Counted from the first letter of the stretch, positions 9,214 to 18,279 are shown. The stretch: DNA of 64,000 nucleotides from Alloyangia pacifica (GCF_020524285.1 NZ_JAIVKX010000006.1:62001-126000), one strand, 5' to 3'. The notes: generated from the letters alone by a model not told the origin. Numbers and translations are program-made.

Positions 9214-9597
9214 GACGACCTCTTCCCTTCGGTTTGTGTTCTGGATGGGCACCCGGCGCGGCCTCTGCGGCGGCACCTGAACTGGTCACGACAGCGGCCC
9301 GCGGCGATGCTCCAAAAGACAGCGCGCCGGGAAACCGGCATGTGTCGCGTCAGGTGGAGACGGCTGGGGCCTGCAGGCGGGTCCTCGGGCGGGCCGGGAA
9401 CGGGCTGCGTGGTCGCTCCCTTAGAGAAACGGCGCGAAAGAGGGAACCCCGCAGCCCCTCCGGGGGGCTGCGACCTAACGTCCGTTTCCTTTGGGGAAGG
9501 CGGCATCGCGAAACGGGGCGACAGACCTCTCGTGCGGACTTGCCAGAGGGCGCCTCTTGGGGGCATATATAAGTCTATACAAATAGCGCGAGGGATC
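9214..9597. other. Divergent intergenic region between brnQ and hutF
   Basis: This 384-base gap holds no convincing gene. At 9450-9472 there is a perfect 9-bp stem hairpin (CGCAGCCCC / GGGGCTGCG, loop TCCGG) with no T-run on either side. The last 40 bases before hutF are AT-rich for this genome and contain the HutC-type operator listed separately. No recognisable riboswitch or leader peptide was found. Confidence 0.6.
9573..9580. promoter_or_regulatory. Candidate HutC operator upstream of hutF
   Basis: The octamer GTCTATAC fits the GT-N-TA-N-AC core recognised by HutC-subfamily GntR repressors and sits in the AT-rich stretch TATATAAGTCTATACAAAT. It ends 17 bases before the hutF start codon, where a bound repressor would block transcription or initiation. 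The family logic is established; use at this locus is inferred, because no hutC gene is in the window. Confidence 0.55.
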
Positions 9598-10962
9598 ATG
9601 ACTTCACAGGTATTTGCCGGACAGGCGCTGTTGCCCGAGGGCTGGGCGCAGGATGTGGTGATCGGCTTCGATGCGGCAGGAACCATCGAGAGCATCGAGG
9701 CCGGAGCCACTGCCGCGCCCGGCATGCGCCGGGTGGAAATCATGGTGCCGACGCTGAGCAACCTGCACTCGCATGCCTTCCAGCGCGCCATGGCAGGTCT
9801 TGCCGAGGTCGCGGGCCCCAGCGCCGACAGCTTCTGGACCTGGCGCGACCGCATGTACCGCTGCGTGGCCAGTATGACCCCGGACGACATCGAGACCGTC
9901 GCGCTCTACCTGCAGATCGAGCTGCTGAAGGGCGGCTTCGGGCACCTGGTGGAGTTCCACTACCAGCACCACAGCGGCACCGGCACGCCCTATGCCAACC
10001 CGGCAGAGACCTCGCTGCGCCAGTTCGAGGCGGCGCGGCAGAGCGGCATTGGCCTCACGCAGCTTCCGGTGTTCTACGCGCAGTCCGACTTCGGCGGCGT
10101 GCCGCCGGTCGCGGGCCAGCGGCCCTTCCTGCATGACGTCGACGGCTACCTGCGGCTGATGGAGACCGTACGCGTTCGCGCCGCCGAGGACGGCCAGCTT
10201 GCCGGCTGCGCCATCCACTCGCTGCGCGCCGCCACCCCGGAGCAGATGCGCGCCGTGCTCGCCGCGCTGCCGGAGGGGGCCCCCATCCACATTCACGTCG
10301 CCGAGCAGATGCGCGAGGTTGAGGCCTGCATCGCATGGTCCGGCCGCCGCCCGGTCGAGTGGCTGCTGGACGAGATGCCGGTGGACGACCGCTGGTGCCT
10401 GATCCACGCGACCCATCTCACCGAGACCGAGGTCACGCGCATGGCGCAGAGCGGCGCGGTGGCGGGGCTCTGCCCGGCGACCGAGGCCAACCTCGGCGAC
10501 GGCATCTTCGCGGCGCGCGACTTCCTCGCCCAGGGCGGGCGCTTCGGCGTCGGCACCGACAGCCACGTGGCGACCTCGGTGGCCGAGGAGCTGCGCCTTC
10601 TGGAGTACAGCCAGCGACTGCGCGACCGTGCCCGAAACTGCCTCGCGGCGGGCGAGGGCAGTTCCACCGGGCGCCGTCTGTTCGACGGCGCGCTGGCGGG
10701 CGGGCACCAGGCGGCGGGGATCGCCAAGGCGGGCCTTCAGGTCGGCGCCCCGGCGAGCTGGCTGGCGCTGGATCATGAACACCCCTTCCTCGCCACCGCC
10801 GAGGGCGATGCGCTGATCGACCGCTGGATCTTTGCCATGGGCGACACGGCCATCCGCGATGTCACCGTGCGCGGCAAGACGGTGGTCGAGAACGGCCGTC
10901 ACGCGCGCGACGAAGAGATCGCCCCGCGCTTTGCCGAGGTGCTGCGGAAGATCCAGGCATGA
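9598..10962 (+). CDS. hutF: Formimidoylglutamate deiminase
   Basis: Hydrolyses N-formimino-L-glutamate to N-formyl-L-glutamate and ammonia in the five-step histidine degradation route used by pseudomonads and many alphaproteobacteria. The 454 residues are a metal-dependent amidohydrolase: the metal-binding pair is in NLHSHAFQ (H57, H59), with later HIHVAEQ, IHATHL and GTDSH motifs carrying the remaining ligands and the catalytic aspartate. The start is the ATG at 9598 with a short AGGGA just upstream. It overlaps hutD by four bases (ATGA), so the two are co-transcribed. The other hut genes (hutH, U, I, G, C) are absent from this window. Confidence 0.95.
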   Translation: MTSQVFAGQALLPEGWAQDVVIGFDAAGTIESIEAGATAAPGMRRVEIMVPTLSNLHSHAFQRAMAGLAEVAGPSADSFWTWRDRMYRCVASMTPDDIETVALYLQIELLKGGFGHLVEFHYQHHSGTGTPYANPAETSLRQFEAARQSGIGLTQLPVFYAQSDFGGVPPVAGQRPFLHDVDGYLRLMETVRVRAAEDGQLAGCAIHSLRAATPEQMRAVLAALPEGAPIHIHVAEQMREVEACIAWSGRRPVEWLLDEMPVDDRWCLIHATHLTETEVTRMAQSGAVAGLCPATEANLGDGIFAARDFLAQGGRFGVGTDSHVATSVAEELRLLEYSQRLRDRARNCLAAGEGSSTGRRLFDGALAGGHQAAGIAKAGLQVGAPASWLALDHEHPFLATAEGDALIDRWIFAMGDTAIRDVTVRGKTVVENGRHARDEEIAPRFAEVLRKIQA

Positions 10963-11513
10963 GCCTCTTTGCGCAGGTGCATCGGGCGGCAGGGCGCCGC
11001 TTTGCCCCCTGGAAGAACGGCGGCGGCGAGACGGCGGAGATCGTCTGCGTGCCCGAGGGCGCCGGTTTCGATGCCTTCGATTGGCGGATCAGCACGGCCT
11101 GGGTCGCGCGGTCGGGGCCGTTCTCGAGCTTTCCCGGGGTGATGCGGAACCTGACGGTGATCGAAGGCGGGCCGATGGTGCTGAGCTTCCCGGATGGCAC
11201 CGCGCAGGAACTGGGCGCGCAGGACGCCCCCTTTGCCTTCAGCGGCGAGGTGGGCTGCGGCTGCGATCTGCTGGGGCCGGAGCTGCTCGATCTCAATGTC
11301 ATGGTGCGCGCGCCGTATCGGGCCGAGGTTGTCCGTGGAGCGCCGCGCGAGGCCAGCGGCGCGGGCGTCACATGCCTTGTCTTCGCGCTCGAGGATCTGC
11401 CCGCGGTCGGACTTGCGCGGCATGATCTCGCGGCACTGGCAGAGGGTCAGGACCCCGACGTGCTGGCGCCCCATGCGGCGCGGCTCGTCACCATCGAGAT
11501 CACTGCCGGCTGA
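10959..11513 (+). CDS. hutD: HutD/Ves family cupin-like protein
   Basis: A 184-residue member of the HutD family, recognisable by RFAPWKNGGGETAEI near residues 14-28 and WRISTAWV near 48-55, which are strongly conserved in it. HutD has a two-barrel cupin fold. In pseudomonads it has been proposed to limit histidine catabolism, perhaps by binding a pathway intermediate; it has no demonstrated enzyme activity. The four-base overlap with hutF implies translational coupling. It is convergent with the LysR gene, leaving only 11 bases between the two stop codons. Confidence 0.9.
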   Translation: MSLFAQVHRAAGRRFAPWKNGGGETAEIVCVPEGAGFDAFDWRISTAWVARSGPFSSFPGVMRNLTVIEGGPMVLSFPDGTAQELGAQDAPFAFSGEVGCGCDLLGPELLDLNVMVRAPYRAEVVRGAPREASGAGVTCLVFALEDLPAVGLARHDLAALAEGQDPDVLAPHAARLVTIEITAG

Positions 11514-11524
11514 GCGGAGGCGCG

Positions 11525-12466
11525 TCAGGCGAGCCTGTCGCGCAGGCTCTCCACCATCAGTTTCGTCGCCGGGTGGCGCTCCCAGTTCGGGCGCAGGGCG
11601 ATCTGGAAGCGGGCCTTGTAGGAGAAAAGGTCGGGCCGGATCACCCGTAGCCGCACCGTGTGCGACAGGCTCTGCGCCATGTGGTCGGGCAGGTAGCCGA
11701 GATAGCGCCCCGAGAGGATCAGATGCGCCTCGGCCTCCATGTCGACCACCGTGGCATGCGGCGCGGAGATGGCGAAGATGCGGGTGTCGCGCGCGCCCCA
11801 GTAGCCGCGCGAGATGATGCGGTGGTCGCGGACCGTCTCGATGCCGATCTCGCTGTCGGGCGCGTCAAAGAGCGGATGCCCCTCGGCGCAGTAGAAGTTG
11901 TGCTGCTCGTCGTAGAGGTCGATATAGTCGAGCCCCAGCGCCACCTTCGGGAAACTGCCCACCACCATGTCGACGCGGCGGGCCAGCACCTCGCTCAGCA
12001 GCTCCGAAGGGTTCAGCGTGACCAGCTTGAGATGCACCTCCGGCGCGCGGTCGGCGAAATCGGCAATGGCCCCCGAGACGCCGTTGTTCGGGTAGGAGAT
12101 CATGTTGTCCACCAACCCGAGCGTGAAATTGCGCGGCATACGCGAGCCGAGCGCCATGGTGCGCTGGCCGAACTGGTCGAGCGCCGAGACCAGCTTCTCG
12201 CATTCCTGGTAGAACTGCTCGCCCGCCTCGGTGAGGGCAAAGCCGGTGCGGCCGCGGTGGCAGAGGCGCACGCCGAAGCGTTTCTCCAGCGAGGAGATCT
12301 TCTCGGAGACGGTCGACAGCGCCAGGTTCAGCTCGCCCTGCGCGGCGGTCATGCCGCCGGCCTCGACCACGGTCATGAAGATCCGGATCAGCCGGATGTC
12401 GATGCTCTCGACGGAGAAGTTGACGCGCCGCCCGAGCGCGGCATTCGGGGTCTCGCGTTTCACCAT
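11525..12466 (-). CDS. LysR-family transcriptional regulator
   Basis: A 313-residue DNA-binding regulator. The N-terminal winged helix-turn-helix lies near residues 23-80 (IFMTVVEAGGMTAAQGELNL, then STVSEKISSLEKRFG and LCHRGRTGFALTEAG), followed by a periplasmic-binding-protein-like effector domain. It is the last gene of the long minus-strand series that starts at the binding-protein gene at 21327, 93 bases after the amidohydrolase. LysR proteins usually sense a pathway metabolite, so this one may control the amine operon, perhaps at the operators upstream of 21687. That target is inferred from position only. Confidence 0.9.
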   Translation of the reverse strand: MVKRETPNAALGRRVNFSVESIDIRLIRIFMTVVEAGGMTAAQGELNLALSTVSEKISSLEKRFGVRLCHRGRTGFALTEAGEQFYQECEKLVSALDQFGQRTMALGSRMPRNFTLGLVDNMISYPNNGVSGAIADFADRAPEVHLKLVTLNPSELLSEVLARRVDMVVGSFPKVALGLDYIDLYDEQHNFYCAEGHPLFDAPDSEIGIETVRDHRIISRGYWGARDTRIFAISAPHATVVDMEAEAHLILSGRYLGYLPDHMAQSLSHTVRLRVIRPDLFSYKARFQIALRPNWERHPATKLMVESLRDRLA

Positions 12467-12559
12467 GGGTCCGGCCTTGGATTGTGTCGCTCGATTTTGA
12501 GGCTTTCGCAGGCAAAGGCCAAGGGGTGACGGGCCGGCAGTCGCGGCCCGTCCCTTTGA

Positions 12560-14239
12560 TCAGAGCGCGGCGTCCTGATGGGTGATCCGCCCGTCGCAGA
12601 CGGTGAGCAGCGCGCGGACTTCGGCCATGTCGTCGGGCGCGGTCGCGGAAAGGTCCCGGTCGAGCAGCACGACGTCGGCTAGGTACCCCTCGCGCAGCAT
12701 GCCCTTGTTGCCTTCGGCGAACTCGGCGTAGGCGGCGGTGGTCGTGTAGGCCATCAGCGCCTCGTCCAGCGTTTGCCGGTTGTCGGGCTGGCTCTCGTGC
12801 CAGGGCTGGCGGGTCATCGCCGAATGGATCGACGCCCAGGGATCGACCGAGGAGACCGGCCAGTCGGACGAGAGGATCAACGGGATACCCTCGTCGCGCA
12901 TCCGCCGCCAGGCATAGGCGCGCGGCCAGTTGGTCTTGCCGATGCGGGTGATCGTCGGCTCGAAGGGCAGGCCGCATTGCCCCGGCGGGTGCGGCGGCTG
13001 CATCGAGGCGGTGACGCCCAGATCCTTCAGCCGGGCGAAGTCCTCCTCGCGCACCACCTCGAGATGCTCGATGCGGTGGCGGCTGTCGCGCGCGCCGTTC
13101 TGGGCGCGCGCCTCGGCGAAGGCGTCGAGCACGATCTGTGTCGCGCGATCGCCGATGGAGTGCACGGCGATCTGCAGACCGCGGGCGTCGGCCTGCGCGC
13201 AGACGGACTTGAAGAACTCGGGCTCGAAGCGCGGTTCGCCGGACCAGTCAGGGCGGCCCTCGTAAGGCGCGCTCATCACCGCGGTGTAGCTGTCGAGCAC
13301 GCCGTCGATGAAGAATTTCACCGCGCCGGAGGTCAGCATCGGGGTGTCGCAGGCGTCGCGCATCTCCTCGGCCCGGTCGAGCGCCTCCTCGACGCTGCCC
13401 GAGATGTAGCGCGCCGGCACGCGGCCGCGGCAGAGCAGTCGGCCCTCGCGCTCCAACTCGGCCAGCAGCGCGAGCGTGTAGCGGTTGCCGTCCATGTTCT
13501 GGAAACTGGTGATCCCGTAGGAGGCGAGGTGCCGTAGGCCGCGCTCCAGCACGTCCTTGTCGGCGGCGCGCTCCTCGGGCGAGGGCGGGGTTGCGGGATC
13601 GAGGCCCGACACCATGCCCAGCTTGTCGCGCCCGCCGCTGGCGGTCAGCTCGTAGATCGGGCCGAAGGCCTCGGCCTCCTGCAGCTCGCCGGTGGCGCGC
13701 CCGTCGTCGCCCATGACCACCGCGTTGCCGGCCGACAGCACGCGCCCGTTCAGCAGCCCGGCCTGTTCCAGCGCGGCGGTGTTGGCCCAGACCGTGTGAT
13801 GGTCGGGCGACATCAGCGCCAGCGGGCGGTCGGGCAGGATCTGATCCAGCACATGGCGGTCGAGGCTGCGGTCCTCGCCGAGGATGGTGTAATCGGCGCT
13901 GCCGCAGAGCACGATGGGCAACTCGGGGTTCTCGGCAGCATAGGTGCGGATCAGGCCCTTGATGGTCTCGAAGCCCGACTGCTCGAAGAGCGAGAGCTGC
14001 GAGAGCTCCACGGCGCCGACGAAGAGGTGGATGTGGCTTTCGTTGAGGCCGGGCATCAGCGTGCGGCCCCTGGCGTCGATCAACTTGGTGGAGGGGCCCT
14101 TCAGGGCCAGGACCTCATCATCCGTCCCGACGGCCACGATCGTCCCGCCCTCGATCGCCAGGGCCGTCGCGCTGGGGCGCGCGGGATCCATGGTCAGAAC
14201 GGCGGCATTGTGAAAGATCGTGTCGGCACTCGGTGTCAT
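12560..14239 (-). CDS. YtcJ-like metal-dependent amidohydrolase (Amidohydro_3)
   Basis: A 559-residue predicted cytoplasmic hydrolase of the Amidohydro_3/YtcJ group. The metal-binding NESHIHLF motif lies near residues 65-72; later PDHHTVWANTAALEQAG, IAVHSIGDRAT, RIEHLE and SSDWPV are typical of the group and supply the histidines and aspartate of the active site. YtcJ relatives act on amides and formyl or acyl groups on nitrogen, but most are uncharacterised, so the substrate is unknown. It lies 31 bases downstream of the cupin gene within the amine-catabolism operon, which suggests it acts on an acylated or cyclic amide intermediate. That suggestion is inference only. Confidence 0.9.
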   Translation of the reverse strand: MTPSADTIFHNAAVLTMDPARPSATALAIEGGTIVAVGTDDEVLALKGPSTKLIDARGRTLMPGLNESHIHLFVGAVELSQLSLFEQSGFETIKGLIRTYAAENPELPIVLCGSADYTILGEDRSLDRHVLDQILPDRPLALMSPDHHTVWANTAALEQAGLLNGRVLSAGNAVVMGDDGRATGELQEAEAFGPIYELTASGGRDKLGMVSGLDPATPPSPEERAADKDVLERGLRHLASYGITSFQNMDGNRYTLALLAELEREGRLLCRGRVPARYISGSVEEALDRAEEMRDACDTPMLTSGAVKFFIDGVLDSYTAVMSAPYEGRPDWSGEPRFEPEFFKSVCAQADARGLQIAVHSIGDRATQIVLDAFAEARAQNGARDSRHRIEHLEVVREEDFARLKDLGVTASMQPPHPPGQCGLPFEPTITRIGKTNWPRAYAWRRMRDEGIPLILSSDWPVSSVDPWASIHSAMTRQPWHESQPDNRQTLDEALMAYTTTAAYAEFAEGNKGMLREGYLADVVLLDRDLSATAPDDMAEVRALLTVCDGRITHQDAAL

Positions 14240-14270
14240 GAAGTCTCTCCTCCGGTCTTTGGTGTCGCGA

Positions 14271-14627
14271 TCAGGCCGCGACGAAGTAGAACTTGCGTAG
14301 CGTCTCGGTGACTTCGAAGGTGCCGGTGAAGCCCTTCTCCATCAGGTAGGTCTCGCCGGGACCGAAGTTCTGCGCCTCCCCGCCCTCGGGGGTGATGATC
14401 ACGCGGCCCGAGATCACATGCGCCATCTCGTGGTACGGGTAATTGTCGAAACGCTCGGCGTAGGGCGTGGCCTCCCAGATGCCGCCGGTGGTCTCGCCGT
14501 CCGACAGCTCGACGGCGCCGCGCTCGACGGGTTGTTCAGAGCCGGGCAGGAGCGCTTCGGTGGGCACGACGGCGCAGGGCGCGAGTCCCTTGCTGCCCTC
14601 TGGGGCAAGGCGGATGAGTTTGGTCAT
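14271..14627 (-). CDS. Cupin_3 (DUF861-type) domain protein
   Basis: A 118-residue single-barrel cupin. WEATPYAERFDNYPYHEMAH, then ISGRVIITPEGG and FGPGETYLMEKGFTG, match the cupin_3 family found in ethanolamine utilisation and ureidoglycine proteins. I take the second ATG (14627) as the start because AAAGGA abuts the first ATG (14636) and is correctly spaced, about 10 bases, for the second. It follows the aldehyde dehydrogenase by 24 bases in the amine operon. Small cupin_3 proteins often travel with FAD amine oxidases, but their activity is not known; a lyase or isomerase on a reactive intermediate is possible. Confidence 0.87.
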   Translation of the reverse strand: MTKLIRLAPEGSKGLAPCAVVPTEALLPGSEQPVERGAVELSDGETTGGIWEATPYAERFDNYPYHEMAHVISGRVIITPEGGEAQNFGPGETYLMEKGFTGTFEVTETLRKFYFVAA

Positions 14628-14651
14628 GGCGGTCATCCTTTGAGGTCCGGC

Positions 14652-16100
14652 TTACGCCGGGGTGGTGATGTGCTTGAGCGCGGCGTAGCCCTGCAGCCCG
14701 CCGAAGCCGAGCTCGCGCCCGATGCCGCTGGCCTTGAAGCCGCCCCAGGAGGTCTCGGGGAAGATGATCTGCGGCGTGTTGACCCAGACGTGGCCCGCGT
14801 CGATCCGGTCGGCCACGGCATTCGCACGGACGGGGTCATTGCCCACCACGGTCGCCGCCAGCCCGTAATCGGTGGCATTCGCGAGTGCGATGGCGGCCTC
14901 GTCGCCCGTGACCCGGCGGACGGAGAGGACAGGGCCGAAGACCTCCTCGCGCCAGAGCGCGCTGGTCTCGGGCACGTCGAGATAGACCGTGGGCTCGATG
15001 AAGAAGCCGGGGCCGACCGCGCCGGTGCCGCCGCAGAGGCAGTCCAGCCCCTCGGAGCGCGCCGTGAGCAGGTAGCCCAGCACCTTGTCGCGCTGTGCCA
15101 TGGTGGTGAGCGGGCCCATGTCGATCTCGCCGCGCGGATCGCCCACCGCCATCTTGCGGATGCGTGCGCGCAGGGCGGAGATCAGGTCGTCGGCGATGGC
15201 CTCGTCGACGATCAGCCGCGAGGTGGCCGAGCAGATCTGCCCCGCGTTGAAGAAGATGCCGCCGCAGACCAGCTCCGCCGCCGTCTCGATGTCGGCATCC
15301 GAGAGCACCACGATGGGGGACTTGCCGCCGAGCTCCAGCGAGACCGGCAGCAGGCGCCGTGCCGCCGCGCCCATGATCCGGGTGCCGGTGGCGTTGGATC
15401 CGGTGAACGACACTTTGCGGATCTGCGGCGCGTCCAGCATCGCGGCGCCGATAGCGCCCTCTCCGGGCAGGATCGACAGCACGCCCTCGGGCAGGCCAAT
15501 CTCCTGCGCGATCTCGCCGTAGACCAGCTCGGCCAGCGTGGTGAACTCCGAGGGCTTCAGCAGCGCGGTGCAGCCCGCGGCCAGTGCCGGGGCGAGTTTC
15601 CAAGCGGTGGTGACCAGCGGGAAGTTCCACGGCACGATCAGCGCGGCGGGGCCAAAGGGCTCCAGCACCTGCCGTCCCGCGAAGCCGTGGTCGGGTAGCA
15701 TCACGCGGCCCCGGTCGAGGGCACCGGTCTCGATGAGATCCGCGTAGTAGCGGAAGCAGGCGACGGCATCGCCGAGGTCGATCTCGGCCTCAATGCGCGG
15801 CTTGCCGTTGTTGCGCATCTGGAGGGCAATGAGTGCCTCTTGCCGCGCTTCCAGCCCGTTGGCGAAGCCGCGCAGGTAGCGGGCGCGCTCGGCGACGGGT
15901 TGGCGGCGCCACGAGCCGAAGGCTCTTTCGGCGCTCTCGGCAGCGGCGGTCACATCGTCCGGCGTGGCGGTGGCGACGCGGGCAAAGGCTTCGCCCGTCG
16001 CCGGGTTCACCGCTTCGCGCGGCGCACCCCTGCCGGGGCGGAAGTGGCCGTTGAGGAAGACGGCGTCGGTGCGGGTCTCGATCATCTCGGCAACGCTCAC
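14652..16100 (-). CDS. NAD(P)-dependent aldehyde dehydrogenase of the amine operon
   Basis: Oxidises an aldehyde to its acid; in this setting probably an amino- or guanidino-aldehyde released by the oxidase gene it overlaps. The 482 residues show the substrate and cofactor motif PWNFPLVTTAWKLAPALAAG (157-176), catalytic base E256 in LELGGKSP and nucleophile C290 in GQICSAT. The start overlaps the oxidase stop by four bases (ATGA), so the two are translationally coupled. The closest functional comparison is PuuC/KauB-type gamma-aminobutyraldehyde or 4-guanidinobutyraldehyde dehydrogenase, but the substrate cannot be read from the sequence. It is a different gene from the gabD at 22731. Confidence 0.92.
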   Translation of the reverse strand: MSVAEMIETRTDAVFLNGHFRPGRGAPREAVNPATGEAFARVATATPDDVTAAAESAERAFGSWRRQPVAERARYLRGFANGLEARQEALIALQMRNNGKPRIEAEIDLGDAVACFRYYADLIETGALDRGRVMLPDHGFAGRQVLEPFGPAALIVPWNFPLVTTAWKLAPALAAGCTALLKPSEFTTLAELVYGEIAQEIGLPEGVLSILPGEGAIGAAMLDAPQIRKVSFTGSNATGTRIMGAAARRLLPVSLELGGKSPIVVLSDADIETAAELVCGGIFFNAGQICSATSRLIVDEAIADDLISALRARIRKMAVGDPRGEIDMGPLTTMAQRDKVLGYLLTARSEGLDCLCGGTGAVGPGFFIEPTVYLDVPETSALWREEVFGPVLSVRRVTGDEAAIALANATDYGLAATVVGNDPVRANAVADRIDAGHVWVNTPQIIFPETSWGGFKASGIGRELGFGGLQGYAALKHITTPA

Positions 16101-17485
16101 AGCGGGAACCCCATCGCATGCACCATCTTCACCCAGGCGCGGCGCCAGCCACCCTTGTCATCCACCTCGTCGAGCGCGCGCATCGTGATCGCCGCGCCGG
16201 GCCAGCGGAACGGCTCGCGCGGGATCGGGCGGGGCAGGGAGTTGGCGAGGCCGAGGTCCAGTTCGGGCACGCCGGTGTCGTCGAGCATCTCGATACCCAG
16301 CCGCGCGCCGAAGCGCGAGGCGGTGACTCCGAAGCCCGAGTAGCCGCCCGCGTAGACGCCCTTGCCGCCGTAATAGGGCTGGAAGTGCACGGCGAGCCGG
16401 GTGGTGAGGTCGATCGGACCGGACCAGGCGTGCGAGAACTTCACGTCCTCGAGCTGCGGGAAGGTCTTGAAGAAGTAACCCGCGAGCCGGTCGTAGACCT
16501 CGATCCTGCGATCGCCCTCAGGGTCGGTCTTGTCGCCGTAGTAGTAGCCGATGCGCCCGCCGTAGACGATGCGGTTGTCCTTGGTCAGACGCATGTAGTT
16601 GAGCTGGGTGCGGGTGTCGTAGATGCCCTGCCGGTGTGTCCAGCCGATACGTGCCAGCTGCTCGTCGCTCAGCGGCTCGGTGGCGATCACCCTGTCGCGC
16701 ATGGCGACGACGTAGTTCTTGATCTTCTTGTGCCCGGCGCACCAGGCGTTGGTGGCAAAGAGCACCTTCGGCGCGGTGACCACGCCGTCATGGGTGCGGA
16801 TGCGCAGCTTGGAGCCGAGGTCTTCGACCTCTTCCATCGGCGTGTGCTCGTAGATCGTGACGCCGAGGCTCAGCGCGGCGGCCTTGAGGCCCCAGGCGAG
16901 CTTGGCGGGCTGCACGGTGCCGGTGCGCTCCTTCGACCAGATGCCCGCCTCGAAGAGCGGCGAGGCGACCTCGGCCTGCACCTGCGCCTTGTCGAGCCAG
17001 GCGACGTCATGGCCGTGACCCATGTGCAGCTGATGCTCGCGGCGCAACTCGGGCAGGTCGTCCTTGCGCACGGCGACGGTCATCTCGCCGCCCCACTCGA
17101 GGTCGGCGTCGATGCCGAAGCTCTCGATGGTCTCGCGCCAGCTGTCGAGATTGTCGATGCCGAGCTTTTCCAGCATCTCGATGTCCTTGGGGAACACCCG
17201 CTCGGCGTTGACCAGCCCGTGCATCACCGAGGTCGAGACGATGCCGCCGGGGCGGCCCGAGGCGCCATGCGCCACCTTGCCGGCCTCGATGATCACCACC
17301 TCGCGCTGCGGGTTGCGCTGCTTGGCGATGATCGCCGCCCAGAGGCCGGTGAAGCCACCGCCGACGATCAAGAGGTCCGCCTCGCGCGGGCCCACGAGAT
17401 GCGGGCAGGTTTCCGGCGCGGCGGGGTTGTCGAGCCACAGCGGGTAGAGCGTGGCGTGGGCGAGTGCCTTTTGGGTCAGGGTCAT
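16097..17485 (-). CDS. FAD-dependent amine oxidase (DAO family, PuuB-like)
   Basis: A 462-residue flavoprotein of the D-amino-acid-oxidase family. The dinucleotide-binding motif LIVGGGFTGLWAAI is near residues 39-52, followed by an acidic end to the second strand (IIEAG), HGASGRPGGIVS, and a C-terminal flavin contact YSGFGVTASRFGA. Relatives oxidise gamma-glutamylputrescine or other terminal amines to aldehydes with release of ammonia and peroxide. It overlaps the upstream permease (ATGA at 17482-17485) and the downstream aldehyde dehydrogenase, so import, oxidation and aldehyde removal are coupled. No glutamine-synthetase-like puuA is adjacent, so direct oxidation of a free amine such as putrescine or agmatine is plausible. 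Confidence 0.88.
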   Translation of the reverse strand: MTLTQKALAHATLYPLWLDNPAAPETCPHLVGPREADLLIVGGGFTGLWAAIIAKQRNPQREVVIIEAGKVAHGASGRPGGIVSTSVMHGLVNAERVFPKDIEMLEKLGIDNLDSWRETIESFGIDADLEWGGEMTVAVRKDDLPELRREHQLHMGHGHDVAWLDKAQVQAEVASPLFEAGIWSKERTGTVQPAKLAWGLKAAALSLGVTIYEHTPMEEVEDLGSKLRIRTHDGVVTAPKVLFATNAWCAGHKKIKNYVVAMRDRVIATEPLSDEQLARIGWTHRQGIYDTRTQLNYMRLTKDNRIVYGGRIGYYYGDKTDPEGDRRIEVYDRLAGYFFKTFPQLEDVKFSHAWSGPIDLTTRLAVHFQPYYGGKGVYAGGYSGFGVTASRFGARLGIEMLDDTGVPELDLGLANSLPRPIPREPFRWPGAAITMRALDEVDDKGGWRRAWVKMVHAMGFPL

Positions 17486-18279
17486 TTGCTTCTGGCTCCG
17501 AGAAGTTTCGGCAGGTCGCTGAAGGCCGCGACGAGGGAGAAGATCAGCACGGTGCTGGCCACGAACACCACCGAGGCGGCGGCCATGACCGGCGTGTAGC
17601 CGTAGCGCAGGGCGTTGAAGATCTTCATCGGCAGGGTTTCAAACACCGCGCCCACGGTCATTACCGCGATGATGTACTCGTTGAGCGAGATCACGAAGAC
17701 GAAGCAGAAGCCCGAGATCACGTAGGGGCGGATCATCGGCAGCACCACGGTGCGCAGCACGGTCGTTTCCGAGGCGCCCATCGAGCGCGAGGCTTCGACG
17801 AGGCTTGTGTCGATGTCCTCGAAACCCAGCGAGAGCGAGACCAGCGGCAGGGTGACGAGGAAGATCGCATGCGCCACGACCACGGTCCAGAACTCGCCGT
17901 AGTAGCCGAGGATGATGAAGAAGGTCAGGAAGCCCATCGCGGTGATCACCGGCGGCAGCAGGAAGGGCATGGCGCCGAGCCCGGCCACCAGCTTGCCGAA
18001 GCCGGTGCGGTAGCGCCAGTTGAACCAGGCCACGGGGAAGGCGATGAGCACCGCCAGCAGTGAGGCGCAGATCGCGATGGTCAGCGAGGTCATCAGCGGC
18101 TCGCGCCATTCGGCGTCGAGGAAGAGATCGCCGTACCAGCCGAGATTGAACCCCTCGGGCGGGAAGGTCAGCGACTTGCGCTCGTTGACCGAGACCCCGG
18201 CGATCACCACGAAGGGGGCGATGGTGACGATGCCGACGATCCAGAAGAAGAGGGTGGAGAGGATCTTGCCGAGTTTCAT
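17482..18279 (-). CDS. ABC transporter permease, spermidine/putrescine type (PotC-like)
   Basis: An inner-membrane permease of 265 residues with about six membrane segments. The EAA loop that contacts the ATPase is visible as EASRSMGASETTVLRTVVLP, followed by a run of hydrophobic segments. The start is the ATG at 18279, which overlaps the preceding permease by four bases. It is shorter than its partner, as PotC is relative to PotB. The transport substrate is inferred to be a polyamine or guanidino compound from the neighbouring oxidase, dehydrogenase and guanidinobutyrase. Confidence 0.92.
   Translation of the reverse strand: MKLGKILSTLFFWIVGIVTIAPFVVIAGVSVNERKSLTFPPEGFNLGWYGDLFLDAEWREPLMTSLTIAICASLLAVLIAFPVAWFNWRYRTGFGKLVAGLGAMPFLLPPVITAMGFLTFFIILGYYGEFWTVVVAHAIFLVTLPLVSLSLGFEDIDTSLVEASRSMGASETTVLRTVVLPMIRPYVISGFCFVFVISLNEYIIAVMTVGAVFETLPMKIFNALRYGYTPVMAAASVVFVASTVLIFSLVAAFSDLPKLLGARSK

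Noticed and set aside
9450-9472. Strong hairpin upstream of hutF considered as a terminator
   Set aside because: There is no T-run on either strand, and it lies in front of both divergent genes.
7777-9597. Long upstream extension of the hutF frame
   Set aside because: The extended part lies antisense to brnQ and through the regulatory gap. hutF homology and the ribosome site start at 9598.
16118-17599. A 493-codon frame opposite the FAD oxidase
   Set aside because: It is antisense to a protein with a clear FAD motif and coupled overlaps; it shows no domain.
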